Shown: positions 44,551 through 60,400, counted from the first letter of the stretch. The stretch is DNA of 64,000 bases from Eutreptiella sp. 'Long Island Sound 2002' (GCA_964036045.1 OZ038382.1:41060090-41124089), one strand, 5' to 3'. A program made the numbers and translations. Notes: generated by a model not told the origin, from the sequence alone.

Positions 44551-47500
44551 GAGCGCGCGCGCGCGTGCGGGGGTGGCGGGGGGTGCAATGGCAGTGTGGG
44601 TGTGCGGTGGCAGTGGACCAGAGCGAAAACTTCAACGGGTAGGGCGAAAAGTGCCACTTTACGAGAGCACGCGTACAGCCTAGCCAACCACCACGCAGCA
44701 ACCTGAAAATTCAATAAATGTGGCGTACCAAAATGAAACTTTTTTGCAAAAATATGGAACATGCCCCTTCTAAATTTTCTTCCAATGCCTTCCCGGAACG
44801 CTGAAGGGGGAGCTGCAATAACTTGACAGAAAGTCCCGAATTCAATTTTGAGATATTGTGTCGGCAAGTATCACCACACTTCATTATGAAAGCACCTGGC
44901 TCTCACACCAAGCCATACCCTACCATGCTAAGCCAAGCCAGCCATGCCTTGGCTTGACGAGACGAGGCGAGCGAGCGCGCGCGCGCGTGCGGGGGTGGCG
45001 GGGGGTGCAATGGCAGTGTGGGTGTGTGGTGGCAGTGGACCAGAGCGAAAACTTCAACGGGTAGGGCGAAAGGTGCCAGTTTACGAGAGCACGCGTACAG
45101 CCTAGCCAACCACCACGCAGCAACCTGAAAATCCAATAAATGTGGCGTACCAAAATGAAACTTTTTTGCAAAAATATGGAACATGCCCCTTCTAAATTTT
45201 CTTCCAATGCCTTCCCGGAACGCTGAGAGGGGAGCTGCAATAACTTGACAGAAAGTCCCGAATTCAATTTTGAGATATTGTGTCGGCAAGTATCACCACA
45301 CTTCATTATGAAAGCACCTGGCTCTCACACCAAGCCATACCATACCATGCCAAGCCAAGCCAGCCATGCCTTGGCTTGACGAGACGAGGCGAGCGAGCGC
45401 GCGCTCGCGGGGCTGGCGGGGGGTGCGATGGCAGTGTGGGTGTGTGGTGGCAGTGGACCAGAGCGAAAACTTCAACGGGTAGGGCAAAGGTGCCACTTTA
45501 CGAAAGCACGCGTACAGCCTAGCCAACCACCACGCAGCAACCTGAAAATCCAATAAATGTGGCGTACCAAAATGAAACTTTTTTGCAAAAATATGGAACA
45601 TGCCCCTTTTAAATTTTCTTCTAATGCCTTCCCGGAACGCTGAAGGGGGAGCTGCAATAACTTGACAGAAAGTCCCGAATTCAATTTTGAGATATTGTGT
45701 CGGCAAGTATCACCACACTTCATTATGAAAGCACCTGGCTCTCACACCAAGCCATACCATACCATGCCAAGCCAAGCCAGCCATGCCTTGGCTTGACGAG
45801 ACGAGGCGAGCGAGCGCGCGCGCGCGCGGGGGTGGCGGGGGGTGCAATGGCAGTGTGGGTGTGTGGTGGCAGTGGACCAGAGCGAAAACTTCAACGGGTA
45901 GGGCGAAAGGTGCCACTTTACGAAAGCACGCGTACAGCCTAGCCAACCACCACGCAGCAACCTGAAAATCCAATAAATGTGGCGTACCAAAATGAAACTT
46001 TTCTGCAAAAATATGGAACATGCCCCTTCTAAATTTTCTTCTAATGCCTTCCCGGAACGCTGAAGGGGGTGCTGCGATAACTTGACAGAAAGTCCCGAAT
46101 TCAATTTTGAGATATTGTGTCGGCAAGTATCACCACACTTCAATATGAAAGCACCTGGCTCTCACAACAAGCCATACCATACCATGCCAAGCCAAGCCAG
46201 CCATGCCTTGGCTTGACGAGACGAGGCGAGCGAGCGCGCGCGCGCGGGGGTGGCGGGGGGTGCAATGGCAGTGTGGGTGTGTGGTGGCGGTGGACCAGAG
46301 CGAAAAACTTCAACGGGTAGGGCGAAAGGTGCCACTTTACGAAAGCACGCGTACAGCCTAGCCAACCACCACGCAGCTACCTGAAAATCCAATAAATGTG
46401 GCGTACCAAAATGAAACTTTTTTGCAAAAATATGGAACATGCCCCTTCTAAATTTTCTTCTAATGCCTTCCCGTAACGCTGAAGGGGGAGCTGCAATAAC
46501 TTGACAGAAAGTCCCGAATTCAATTTTGAGATATTGTGTCGGCAAGTATCACCACACTTCATTATTAAAGCACCTGGCTCTCACACCAAGCCATACCATA
46601 CCATGCCAAGCCAAGCCAGCCATGCCTTGGCTTGACGAGACGAGGCAAGCGAGCGCGCGCGCGCGGGGGTGGCGGGGGGTGCAATGGCAGTGTGGGTGTG
46701 TGGTGGCAGTGGACCAGAGCGAAAACTTCAACGGGTAGGGCGAAAGGTGCCACTTTACGAAAGCACGCGTACAGCCTAGCCAACCACCACGCAGCAACCT
46801 GAAAATCAAATAAATGTGGCGTACCAAAATGAAACTTTTTTTGCAAAAATATGGAACATGCCCCTTCTAAATTTTCTTCTAATGCCTTCCCGGAACGCTG
46901 AAGGGGGAGCTGCAATAACTTGACAGAAAGTCCCGAATTCAATTTTGAGATATTGTGTCGGCAAGTATCACCACACTTCATTATGAAAGCACCTGGCTCT
47001 CACACCAAGCCATACCATACCATGCCAAGCCAAGCCAGCCAGTCCTTGGCTTGACGAGACGAGGCGAGCGAGCGCGCGCGCGCGGGGTTGGCGGGGGGTG
47101 CAATGGCAGCGTGGGTGTGTGGTGGCAGTGGACCAGAGCGAAAACTTCAACGGGTAGGGCGAAAGGTGCCACTTTACGAAAGCACGCGTACAGCCTAGCC
47201 AACCACCACGCAGCAACCTGAAAATCCAATAAATGTGGCGTACCAAAATGAAACTTTTTTGCAAAAATATGGAACATGCCCCTTCTAAATTTTCTTCTAA
47301 TGCCTTCCCGGAACGCTGAAGGGGGAGCTGCAATAACTTGACAGAAAGTCCCGAATTCAATTTTGAGATATTGTGTCGGCAAGTATCACCACACTTCATT
47401 ATGAAAGCACCTGGCTCTCACATCAAGCCATACCATACCATGCCAAGCCAAGCCAGCCATGCCTTGGCTTGACGAGACGAGGCGAGCGAGCGCGCGCGCG

Positions 47501-50500
47501 GGGGGGTGGCGGGGGGTGCAATGGCAGTGTGGGTGTGTGGTGGCAGTGGACCAGAGCGAAAACTTCAACGGGTAGGGCGAAAGGTGCCACTTTACGAAAG
47601 CACGCGTACAGCCTAGCCAACCACCACGCAGCAACCTGAAAATCCAATAAATGTGGCGTACCAAAATGAAACTTTTTTTGCAAAAATATGGAACATGCCC
47701 CTTCTAAATTTTCTTCTAATGCCTTCCCGGAACGCTGAAGGGGGAGCTGCAATAACTTGACAGAAAGTCCCGAATTCAATTTTGAGATATTGTGTCGGCA
47801 AGTATCACCACACTTCATTATGAAAGCACCTGGCTCTCACACCAAGCCATACCATACCATGCCAAGCCAAGCCAGCCATGCCTTGGCTTGACGAGACGAG
47901 GCGAGCGAGCGCGCGCGTGCGGGGGTGGCGGGGGGTGCAATGGCAGTGTGGGTGTGTGGTGGCAGTGGACCAGAGCGAAAACTTCAACGGGTGGGGCGAA
48001 AGGTGCCACTTTACGAAAGCACGCGTACAGCCTAGCCAACCACCACGCAGCAACCTGAAAATCCAATAAATGTGGCGTACCAAAATGAAACTTTTTTGCA
48101 AAAATATGGAACATGCCCCTTCCAAATTTTCTTCTAATGCCTTCCCGGAACGCTGAAGGGGGAGCTGCAATAACTTGACAGAAAGTCCCGAATTCAATTT
48201 TGAGATATTGTGTCGGCAAGTATCACCACACTTCATTATGAAAGCACCTGGCTCTCACACCAAGCCATACCATACCATGCCAAGCCAAGCCAGCCAGTCC
48301 TTGGCTTGACGAGACGAGGCGAGCGAGCGCGCGCGCGCGGGGATGGCGGGGGGTGCAATGGCACTGTGGGTGTGTGGTGGCAGTGGACCAGAGCGAAAAC
48401 TTCAACGGGTAGGGCGAAAGGTGCCACTTTACGAAAGCACGCGTACAGCCTAGCCAACCACCACGCAGCAACCTGAAAATCCAATAAATGTGGCGTACCA
48501 AAATGAAACTTTTTTGCAAAAATATGGAACATGCCCCTTCTAAATTTTCTTCTAATGCCTTCCCGGAACGCTGAAGGGGGAGCTGCAATAACTTGACAGA
48601 AAGTCCCGAATTCAATTTTGAGATATTGTGTCGGCAAGTATCACCACACTTCATTATGAAAGCACCTGGCTCTCACACCAAGCCATACCATACCATGCCA
48701 AGCCAAGCCAGCCATGCCTTGGCTTGACGAGACGAGGCGAGCGAGCGCGCGCGCGGGGGGGTGGCGGGGGGTGCAATGGCAGTGTGGGTGTGTGGTGGCA
48801 GTGGACCAGAGCGAAAACTTCAACGGGTAGGGCGAAAGGTGCCACTTTACGAAAGCACGCGTACAGCCTAGCCAACCACCACGCAGCAACCTGAAAATTC
48901 AATAAATGTGGCGTACCAAAATGAAACTATTTTGCAAAAATATGGAACATGCCCCTTCTAAATTTTCTTCTAATGCCTTCCCGGAACGCTGAAGGGGGAG
49001 CTGCAATAACTTGACAGAAAGTCCCGAATTCAATTTTGAGATATTGTGCTGGCAAGTATCACCACACTTCATTATGAAAGCACCTGGCTCTCACACCAAG
49101 CCATACCATACCATGCCAAGCCAAGCCAGCCATGCCTTGGCTTGACGAGACGAGGCGAGCGAGCGCGCGCGCGCGGGGGTGGCGGGGGGTGCAATGGCAG
49201 TGTGGGTGTGTGGTGGCAGTGGACCAGAGCGAAAACTTCAACGGGTAGGGCGAAAGGTGCCACTTTACGAAAGCACGCGTACAGCCTAGCCAACCACCAC
49301 GCAGCAACCTGAAAATCCAATAAATGTGGCGTACCAAAATGAAACTTTTTTGCAAAAATATGGAACATGCCCCTTCTAAATTTTCTTCTAATGCCTTCCC
49401 GGAACGCTGAAGGGGGAGCTGCAATAACTTGACAGAAAGTCCCGAATTCAATTTTGAGATATTGTGTCGGCAAGTATCACCACACTTCATTATGAAAGCA
49501 CCTGGCTCTCACACCAAGCCATACCATACCATGCCAAGCCAAGCCAGCCATGCCTTGGCTTGACGAGACGAGGGGAGCGAGCGCGCGCGCGCGGGGGTGG
49601 CGGGGGGTCCAATGGCAGTGTGGGTGTGTGGTGGCAGTGGACCAGAGCGAAAACTTCAACGGGTAGGGCGAAAGGTGCCACTTTACGAAAGCACGCGTAC
49701 AGCCTAGCCAACCACCACGCAGCAACCTGAAAATCCAATAAATGTGGCGTACCAAAATGAAACTTTTTTGCAAAAATATGGAACATGCCCCTTCTAAATT
49801 TTCTTCTAATGCCTTCCCGGAACGCTGAAGGGGGAGCTGCAATAACTTGACAGAAAGTCACGAATTCAATTTTGAGATATTGTGTCGGCAAGTATCACCA
49901 CACTTCATTATGAAAGCACCTGGCTCTCACACCAAGCCATACCATACCATGCCAAGCCAAGCCAGCCAGTCCTTGGCTTGACGAGACGAGGCGAGCGAGC
50001 GCGCGCGCGCGGGGGTGGCGGGGGGTGCAATGGCACTGTGGGTGTGTGGTGGCAGTGGACCAGAGCGAAAACTTCAACGGGTAGGGCGAAAGGTGCCACT
50101 TTACGAAAGCACGCGTACAGCCTAGCCAACCACCACGCAGCAACCTGAAAATCCAATAAATGTGGCGTACCAAAATGAAACTTTTTTGCAAAAATATGGA
50201 ACATGCCCCTTCTAAATTTTCTTCTAATGCCTTCCCGGAACGCTGAAGGGGGAGCTGCAATAACTTGACAGAAAGTCCCGAATTCAATTTTGAGATATTG
50301 TGTCGGCAAGTATCACCACACTTCATTATGAAAGCACCTGGCTCTCACACCAAGCCATACCATACCATGCCAAGCCAAGCCAGCCATGCCTTGGCTTGAC
50401 GAGACGAGGCGAGCGAGCGCGCGCGCGGGGGGCCGGCGGGGGGTGCAATGGCAGTGTTGGTGTGTGGTGGCAGTGGACCAGAGCGAAAACTTCAACGGGT

Positions 50501-51553
50501 AGGGCGAAAGGTGCCACTTTACGAAAGCACGCGTACAGCCTAGCCAACCACCACGCAGCAACCTGAAAATCCAATAAATGTGGCGTACCAAAATGAAACT
50601 TTTTTGCAAAAATATGGAACATGCCCCTTCTAAATTTTCTTCTAATGCCTTCCCGGAACGCTGAAGGGGGAGCTGCAATAACTTGACAGAAAGTCCCGAA
50701 TTCAATTTTGAGATATTGTGTCGGCAAGTATCACCACACTTCATTATGAAAGCACCTGGCTCTCACACCAAGCCATACCATACCATGCCAAGCCAAGCCA
50801 GCCATGCCTTGGCTTGACGAGACGAGGCGAGCGCGCGCGCGCGCGCGGGGGTTGCGGGGGGTGCAATGGCAGTGTGGGTGTGTGGTGGCAGTGGACCAGA
50901 GCGAAAACTTCAACGGGTAGGGCGAAAGGTGCCACTTTACGAAAGCACGCGTACAGCCTAGCCAACCACCACGCAGCAGGCTGAAAATCCAATAAATGTG
51001 GCGTACCAAAATGAAACTTTTTTGCAAAAATATGGAACATGCCCCTTCTAAATTTTCTTCTAATGCCTTCCCGGAACGCTGAAGGGGGAGCTGCAATAAC
51101 TTGACAGAAGGTCCCGAATTCAATTTTGAGATATTGTGTCGGCAAGTATCACCACACTTCATTATGAAAGCACCTGGCTCTCACACCAAGCCATACCATA
51201 CCATGCCAAGCCAAGCCAGCCATGCCTTGGCTTGACGAGACGAGGGGAGCGAGCGCGCGCGCGCGGGGGTGGCGGGGGGTGCAATGGCAGTGTGGGTGTG
51301 TGGTGGCAGTGGACCAGAGCGAAAACTTCAACGGGTAGGGCGAAAGGTGCCACTTTACGAAAGCACGCGTACAGCCTAGCCAACCACCACGCAGCAACCT
51401 GAAAATTCAATAAATGTGGCGTACCCAAATGAAACTTTTTTGCAAAAATATGGAACATGCCCCTTCTAAATTTTCTTCTAATGCCTTCCCGGAACGCTGA
51501 AGGGGGAGCTGCAATAACTTGACAGAAAGTCCCGAATTCAATTTTGAGATATT

Positions 51554-54500
51554 GTGTCGGCAAGTATCACCAACCTTCATTATGAAAGCACCTGGCTCTC
51601 ACACCAAGCCATACCATACCATGCCAAGCCAAGCCAGCCATGCCTTGGCTTGACGAGACGAGGCGAGCGAGCGCGCGCGCGCGGGGGTGGCGGGGGGTGC
51701 AATGGCAGTGTGGGTGTGTGGTGGCAGTGGACCAGAGCGAAAACTTCAACGGGTAGGGCGAAAGGTGCCACTTTACGAAAGCACGCGTACAGCCTAGCCA
51801 ACCACCACGCAGCAACCTGAAAATCCAATAAATGTGGCGTACCAAAATGAAACCTTTTTGCAAAAATATGGAACATGCCCCTTCTAAATTTTCTTCTAAT
51901 GCCTTCCCGGAACGCTGAAGGGGGAGCTGCAATAACTTGACAGAAAGTCCCGAATTCAATTTTGAGATATTGTGTCGGCAAGTATCGCCACACTTCATTA
52001 TGAAAGCACCTGGCTCTCACACCAAGCCATACCATACCATGCCAAGCCAAGCCAGCCATGCCTTGGCTTGACGAGACGAGGCGAGCGAGCGCGCGCGCGC
52101 GGGGGTGGCGGGGGGTGCAATGGCAGTGTGGGTGTGTGGTGGCAGTGGACCAGAGCGAAAACTTCAACGGGTAGGGCGAAAGGTGCCACTTTACGAAAGC
52201 ACGCGTACAGCCTAGCCAACCACCACGCAGCAACCTGAAAATCCAATAAATGTGGCATACCAAAATGAAACTTTTTTGCAAAAATATGGAACACGCCCCT
52301 TCTAAAGTTTCTTCTAATGCCTTCCCGGAACGCTGAAGGGGGAGCTGCAATAACTTGACAGAAAGTACCGAATTCAATTTTGAGATATTGTGTCGGCAAG
52401 TATCACCACACTTCATTATGAAAGCACCTGGCTCTCACACCAAGCCATACCATACCATGCCAAGCCAAGCCAGCCATGCCTTGGCTTGACGAGACGAGGC
52501 GAGCGAGCGCGCGCGCGCGGGGGTGGCGGGGGGTGCAATGGCAGTGTGGGTGTGTGGTGGCAGTGGACCAGAGCGAAAACTTCAACGGGTAGGGCGAAAG
52601 GTGCCACTTTACGAAAGCACGCGTACAGCCTAGCCAACCACCACGCAGCAACCTGAAAATCCAATAAATGTGGCGTACCAAAATGAAACTTTTTTGCAAA
52701 AATATGGAACATGCCCCTTCTAAATTTTCTTCTAATGCCTTCCCGGAACGCTGAAGGGGGAGCTGCAATAACTTGACAGAAAGTCCCGAATTCAATTTTG
52801 AGATATTGTGTCGGCAAGTATCACCACACTTCATTATGAAAGCACCTGGCTCTCACACCAAGCCATGCCATACCATGCCAAGCCAAGCCAGCCATGCCTT
52901 GGCTTGACGAGACGAGGCGAGCGAGCGCGCGCGCGCGGGGGTGGCGGGGGGTGCAATGGCAGTGTGGGTGTGTGGTGGCAGTGGACCAGAGCGAAAACTT
53001 CAACGGGTAGGGCGAAAGGTGCCACTTTACGAAAGCACGCGTACAGCCTAGCCAACCACCACGCAGCAACCTGAAAATCCAATAAATGTGGCATACCAAA
53101 ATGAAACTTTTTTGCAAAAATATGGAACACGCCCCTTCTAAAGTTTCTTCTAATGCCTTCCCGGAACGCTGAAGGGGGAGCTGCAATAACTTGACAGAAA
53201 GTACCGAATTCAATTTTGAGATATTGTGTCGGCAAGTATCACCACACTTCATTATGAAAGCACCTGGCTCTCACACCAAGCCATACCATACCATGCCAAG
53301 CCAAGCCAGCCATGCCTTGGCTTGACGAGACGAGGCGAGCGAGCGCGCGCGCGCGGGGGTGGCGGGGGGTGCAATGGCAGTGTGGGTGTGTGGTGGCAGT
53401 GGACCAGAGCGAAAACTTCAACGGGTAGGGCGAAAGGTGCCACTTTACGAAAGCACGCGTACAGCCTAGCCAACCACCACGCAGCAACCTGAAAATCCAA
53501 TAAATGTGGCGTACCAAAATGAAACTTTTTTGCAAAAATATGGAACATGCCCCTTCTAAATTTTCTTCTAATGCCTTCCCGGAACGCTGAAGGGGGAGCT
53601 GCAATAACTTGACAGAAAGTCCCGAATTCAATTTTGAGATATTGTGTCGGCAAGTATCACCACACTTCATTATGAAAGCACCTGGCTCTCACACCAAGCC
53701 ATGCCATACCATGCCAAGCCAAGCCAGCCATGCCTTGGCTTGACGAGACGAGGCGAGCGAGCGCGCGCGCGCGGGGGTGGCGGGGGGTGCAATGGCAGTG
53801 TGGGTGTGTGGTGGCAGTGGACCAGAGCGAAAACTTCAACGGGTAGGGCGAAAGGTGCCACTTTACGAAAGCACGCGTACAGCCTAGCCAACCACCACGC
53901 AGCAACCTGAAAATCCAATAAATGTGGCGTACCAAAATGAAACTTTTTTGCAAAAATATGGAACATGCCCCTTCTAAATTTTCTTCTAATGCCTTTCCGG
54001 AACGCTGAAGGGGGAGCTGCAATAACTTGACAGAAAGTCCCGAATTCAATTTTGAGATATTGTGTCGGCAAGTATCACCACACTTCATTATGAAAGCACC
54101 TGGCTCTCAGACCAAGCCATACCATACCATGCCAAGCCAAGCCAGCCATGCCTTGGCTTGACGAGACGAGGCGAGCGAGCGCGCGCCCGCGGGGGTGGTG
54201 GGGGGTGCAATGGCAGTGTGGGTGTGTGGTGGCAGTGGACCAGAGCGAAAACTTCAACGGGCAGGGCGAAAGGTGCCACTTTACGAAAGCACGCGTACAG
54301 CCTAGCCAACCACCACGCAGCAACCTGAAAATCCAATAAATGTGGCGTACCAAAATGAAACTTTTTTGCAAAAATATGGAACATGCCCCTTCTAAATTTT
54401 CTTCTAATGCCTTCCCGGAACGCTGAAGGGGGAGCTGCAATAACTTGACAGAAAGTCCCGAATTCAATTTTGAGATATTGTGTCGGCAAGTATCACCACA

Positions 54501-57405
54501 CTTCATTATGAAAGCACCTGGCTCTCACACCAAGCCATACCATACCATGCCAAGCCAAGCGAGCCATGCCTTGGCTTGACGAGACGAGGCGAGCGAGCGC
54601 GCGCGCGCGGGGGTGGCGGGGGGTGCAATGGCAGTGTGGGTGTGTGGTGGCAGTGGACCAGAGCGAAAACTTCAACGGGTAGGGCGAAAGGTGCCACTTT
54701 ACGAAAGCACGCGTACAGCCTAGCCAACCACCACGCAGCAACCTGAAAATCCAATAAATGTGGCGTACCAAAATGAAACCTTTTTGCAAAAATATGGAAC
54801 ATGCCCCTTCTAAATTTTCTTCTAATGCCTTCCCGGAACGCTGAAGGGGGAGCTGCAATAACTTGACAGAAAGTCCGAATTCAATTTTGAGATATTGTGT
54901 CGGCAAGTATCGCCACACTTCATTATGAAAGCACCTGGCTCTCACACCAAGCCATACCATACCATGCCAAGCCAAGCCAGCCATGCCTTGGCTTGACGAG
55001 ACGAGGCGAGCGAGCGCGCGCGCGCGGGGGTGGCGGGGGGTGCAATGGCAGTGTGGGTGTGTGGTGGCAGTGGACCAGAGCGAAAACTTCAACGGGTAGG
55101 GCGAAAGGTGCCACTTTACGAAAGCACGCGTACAGCCTAGCCAACCACCACGCAGCAACCTGAAAATCCAATAAATGTGGCATACCAAAATGAAACTTTT
55201 TTGCAAAAATATGGAACACGCCCCTTCTAAAGTTTCTTCTAATGCCTTCCCGGAACGCTGAAGGGGGAGCTGCAATAACTTGACAGAAAGTACCGAATTC
55301 AATTTTGAGATATTGTGTCGGCAAGTATCACCACACTTCATTTTGAAAGCACCTGGCTCTCACACCAAGCCATACCATACCATGCCAAGCCAAGCCAGCC
55401 ATGCCTTGGCTTGACGAGACGAGGCGAGCGAGCGCGCGCGCGCGGGGGTGGCGGGGGGTGCAATGGCAGTGTGGGTGTGTGGTGGCAGTGGACCAGAGCG
55501 AAAACTTCAACAGGTAGGGCGAAAGGTGCCACTTTACGAAAGCACGCGTACAGCCTAGCCAACCACCACGCAGCAACCTGAAAATCCAATAAATGTGGCG
55601 TACCAAAATGAAACTTTTTTGCAAAAATATGGAACATGCCCCTTCTAAATTTTCTTCTAATGCCTTCCCGGAACGCTGAAGGGGGAGCTGCAATAACTTG
55701 ACAGAAAGTCCCGAATTCAATTTTGAGATATTGTGTCGGCAAGTATCACCACACTTCATTATGAAAGCACCTGGCTCTCACACCAAGCCATGCCATACCA
55801 TGCCAAGCCAAGCCAGCCATGCCTTGGCTTGACGAGACGAGGCGAGCGAGCGCGCGCGCGCGGGGGTGGCGGGGGGTGCAATGGCAGTGTGGGTGTGTGG
55901 TGGCAGTAGACCAGAGCGAAAACTTCAACGGGTAGGGCGAAAGGTGCCACTTTACGAAAGCACGCGTACAGCCTAGCCAACCACCACGCAGCAACCTGAA
56001 AATCCAATAAATGTGGCATACCAAAATGAAACTTTTTTGCAAAAATATGGAACACGCCCCTTCTAAAGTTTCTTCTAATGCCTTCCCGGAACGCTGAAGG
56101 GGGAGCTGCAATAACTTGACAGAAAGTACCGAATTCAATTTTGAGATATTGTGTCGGCAAGTATCACCACACTTCATTATGAAAGCACCTGGCTCTCACA
56201 CCAAGCCATACCATACCATGCCAAGCCAAGCCAGCCATGCCTTGGCTTGACGAGACGAGGCGAGCGAGCGCGCGCGCGCGGGGGTGGCGGGGGGTGCAAT
56301 GGCAGTGTGGGTGTGTGGTGGCAGTGGACCAGAGCGAAAACTTCAACGGGTAGGGCGAAAGGTGCCACTTTACGAAAGCACGCGTACAGCCTAGCCAACC
56401 ACCACGCAGCAACCTGAAAATCCAATAAATGTGGCGTACCAAAATGAAACTTTTTTGCAAAAATATGGAACATGCCCCTTCTAAATTTTCTTCTAATGCC
56501 TTCCCGGAACGCTGAAGGGGGAGCTGCAATAACTTGACAGAAAGTCCCGAATTCAATTTTGAGATATTGTGTCGGCAAGTATCACCACACTTCATTATGA
56601 AAGCACCTGGCTCTCACACCAAGCCATGCCATACCATGCCAAGCCAAGCCAGCCATGCCTTGGCTTGACGAGACGAGGCGAGCGAGCGCGCGCGCGCGGG
56701 GGTGGCAGGGGGGTGCAATGGCAGTGTGGGTGTGTGGTGGCAGTGGACCAGAGCGAAAAATTCAACGGGTAGGGCGAAAGGTGCCACTTTACGAAAGCAC
56801 GCGTACAGCCTAGCCAACCACCACACAGCAACCTGAAAATCCAATAAATGTGGCGTACCAAAATGAAACTTTTTTGCAAAAATATGGAACATGCCCCTTC
56901 TAAATTTTCTTCTAATGCCTTCCCGGAAAGCTGAAGGGGGAGCTGCAATAACTTGACAGAAAGTCCCGAATTCAATTTTGAGATATTGTGTCGGCAAGTA
57001 TCACCACACTTCATTATGAAAGCACCTGACTCTCACACCAAGCCATACCATACCATGCCAAGCCAAGCCAGCCATGCCTTGGCTTGACGAGACGAGGCGA
57101 GCGAGCGCGCGCGCGCGGGGGTGGCGGGGGGTGCAATGGCAGTGTGGGTGTGTGGTGGCAGTGGACCAGAGCGAAAACTTCAACGGGTAGGGCGAAAGGT
57201 GCCACTTGACGAAAGCACGCGTACAGCCTAGCCAACCACCACGCAGCAACCTGAAAATCCAATAAATGTGGCGTACCAAAATGAAACTTTTTTGCAAAAA
57301 TATGGAACATGCCCCTTCTAAATTTTCTTCTAATGCCTTCCCGGAACGCTGAAGGGGGAGCTGCAATAACTTGACAGAAAGTCCCGAATTCAATTTTGAG
57401 ATATT
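51554..57405. repeat. seven-monomer higher-order repeat, about 2,926-bp period
   Basis: An ordered series of variants in monomers 51554-54479 reappears in 54480-57405: AAACCTTTTTGC (51852, 54777), TATCGCCAC (51985, 54910), GGCATACC with ACACGCCCC and AAGTTTC (52254-52310, 55179-55235), CCATGCCATACC (52863, 55788), then a second GGCATACC/ACACGCCCC set (53090, 56016). The TATCGCCAC marker also returns near 58256 and 61183, spaced 7, 8 and 7 monomers. A 1-bp deletion near 54873 makes the second copy one base shorter. Confidence 0.75.
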
Positions 57406-60400
57406 GTGTCGGCAAGTATCACCACACTTCATTATGAAAGCACCTGGCTCTCACACCAAGCCATACCATACCATGCCAAGCCAAGCCAGCCATGCCTTGG
57501 CTTGACGAGACGAGGCGAGCGAGCGCGCGCGCGCGGGGGTGGCGGGGGGTGCAATGGCAGTGTGGGTGTGTGGTGGCAGTGGACCAGAGCAAAAACTTCA
57601 ACGGGTAGGGCGAAAGGTGCCACTTTACGAAAGCACGCGTACAGCCTAGCCAACCACCACGCAGCAACCTGAAAATCCAATAAATGTGGCGTACCAAAAT
57701 GAAACTTTTTTGCAAAAATATGGAACATGCCCCTTCTAAATTTTCTTCTAATGCCTTCCCGGAACGCTGAAGGGGGAGCTGCAATAACTTGACAGAAAGT
57801 CCCGAATTCAATTTTGAGATATTGTGTCGGCAAGTATCACCACACTTCATTATGAAAGCACCTGGCTCTCACACCAAGCCATACCATACCATGCCAAGCC
57901 AAGCCAGCCATGCCTTGGCTTGACGAGACGAGGCGAGCGAGCGCGCGCGCGCGGGGGTGGCGGGGGGTGCAATGGCAGTGTGGGTGTGTGGTGGCAGTGG
58001 ACCAGAGCGAAAACTTCAACGGGTAGGGCGAAAGGTGCCACTTTACGAAAGCACGCGTACAGCCTAGCCAACCACCACGCAGCAACCTGAAAATCCAATA
58101 AATGTGGCGTACCAAAATGAAACCTTTTTGCAAAAATATGGAACATGCCCCTTCTAAATTTTCTTCTAATGCCTTCCCGGAACGCTGAAGGGGGAGCTGC
58201 AATAACTTGACAGAAAGTCCCGAATTCAATTTCGAGATATTGTGTCGGCAAGTATCGCCACACTTGATTATGAAAGCACCTGGCTCTCACACCAAGCCAT
58301 ACCATACCATGCCAAGCCAAGCCAGCCATGCCTTGGCTTGATGAGACGAGGCGAGCGAGCGCGCGCGCGGGGGGGTGACGGGGGGTGCAATGGCAGTGTG
58401 GGTGTGTGGTGGCAGTAGACCAGAGCGAAAACTTCAACGGGTAGGGCGAAAGGTGCCACTTTACGAAAGCACGCGTACAGCCTAGCCAACCACCACGCAG
58501 CAACCTGAAAATCCAATAAATGTGGCGTACCAAAATGAAAATTTTTTGCAAAAATATGGAACATGCCCCTTCTAAATTTTCTTCTAATGCCTTCCCGGAA
58601 AGCTGAAGGGGGAGCTGCAATAACTTGACAGAAAGTCCCGAATTCAATTTTGAGATATTGTGTCGGCAAGTATCACCACACTTCATTATGAAAGCACCTG
58701 GCTCTCACACCAAGCCATACCATACCATGCCAAGCCAAGCCAGCCATGCCTTGGCTTGACGTGACGAGGCGAGCGAGCGCGCGCGCGCGGGGGTGGCGGG
58801 GGGTGCAATTAAAGTGTGGGTGTGTGGTGGCAGTGGACCAGAGCGAAAACTTCAACGGGTAGGGCGAAAGGTGCCACTTGACGAAAGCACGCGTACAGCC
58901 TAGCCAACCACCACGCAGCAACCTGAAAATCCAATAAATGTGGCGTACCAAAATGAAACTTTTTTGCAAAAATATGGAACATGCCCCTTCTAAATTTTCT
59001 TCTAATGCCTTCCCGGAACGCTGAAGGGGGAGCTGCAATAACTTGACAGAAAGTCCCGAATTCAATTTTGAGATACTGTGTCGGCAAGTATCACCACACT
59101 TCATTATGAAAGCACCTGGCTCTCACACCAAGCCATACCATACCATGCCAAGCCAAGCCAGCCATGCCTTGGCTTGACGAGACGAGGCGAGCGAGCGCGC
59201 GCGCGCGGGGGTGGCGGGGGGTGCAATGGCAGTGTGGGTGTGTGGTGGCAGTGGACCAGAGCGAAAACTTCAACGGGTAGGGCGAAAGGTGCCACTTTAC
59301 GAAAGCACGCGTACAGCCTAGCCAAGCACCACGCAGCAACCTGAAAATCCAATAAATGTGGCGTACCAAAATGAAACTTTTTTGCAAAAATATGGAACAT
59401 GCCCCTTCTAAATTTTCTTCTAATGCCTTCCCGGAACGCTGAAGGGGGAGCTGCAATAACTTGACAGAAAGTCCCGAATTCAATTTTGAGATATTGTGTC
59501 GGCAAGTATCACCAGACTTCATTATGAAAGCACCTGGCTCTCACACGTGGCCATACCATACCATGCCAAGCCAAGCCAGCCATGCCTTGGATTGACGAGA
59601 CGAGGCGAGCGAGCGCGCGCGCGCGGGGGTGGCGGGGGGTGCAATGGCAGTGTGGGTGTGTGGTGGCAGTGGACCAGAGCGAAAACTTCAACGGGTAGGG
59701 CGAAAGGTGCCACTTGACGAAAGCACGCGTACAGCCCAGCCAACCACCACGCAGCAACCTGAAAATCCAATAAATGTGGCGTACCAAAATGAAACTTTTT
59801 TGCAAAAATATGGAACATGCCCCTTCGAAATTTTCTTCTAATGCCTTCCCGGAACGCTGAAGGGGGAGCTGCAATAACTTGACAGAAAGTCCCGAATTCA
59901 ATTTTGAGATATTGTGTCGGCAAGTATCACCACACTTCATTATGAAAGCACCTGGCTCTCACACCAAGCCATACCATACCATGCCAAGCCAAGCCAGCCA
60001 TGCCTTGGCTTGACGAGACGAGGCGAGCGAGCGCGCGCACGCGGGGGTGGCGGGGGGTGCAATGGCAGTGTGGGTGTGTGGTGGCAGTGGACCAGAGCGA
60101 AAACTTCAACGGGTAGGGCGAAAGGTGCCACTTTACGAAAGCACGCGTACAGCCTAGCCAACCACCACGCAGCAACCTGAAAATCCAATAAATGTGGCGT
60201 ACCAAAATGAAACTTTTTTGCAAAAATATGGAACATGCCCCTTCTAAATTTTCTTCTAATGCCTTCCCGGAACGCTGAAGGGGGAGCTGCAATAACTTGA
60301 CAGAAAGTCCCGAATTCAATTTTGAGATATTGTGTCGGCAAGTATCACCACACTTCATTATGAAAGCACCTGGCTCTCACACCAAGCCATACCATACCAT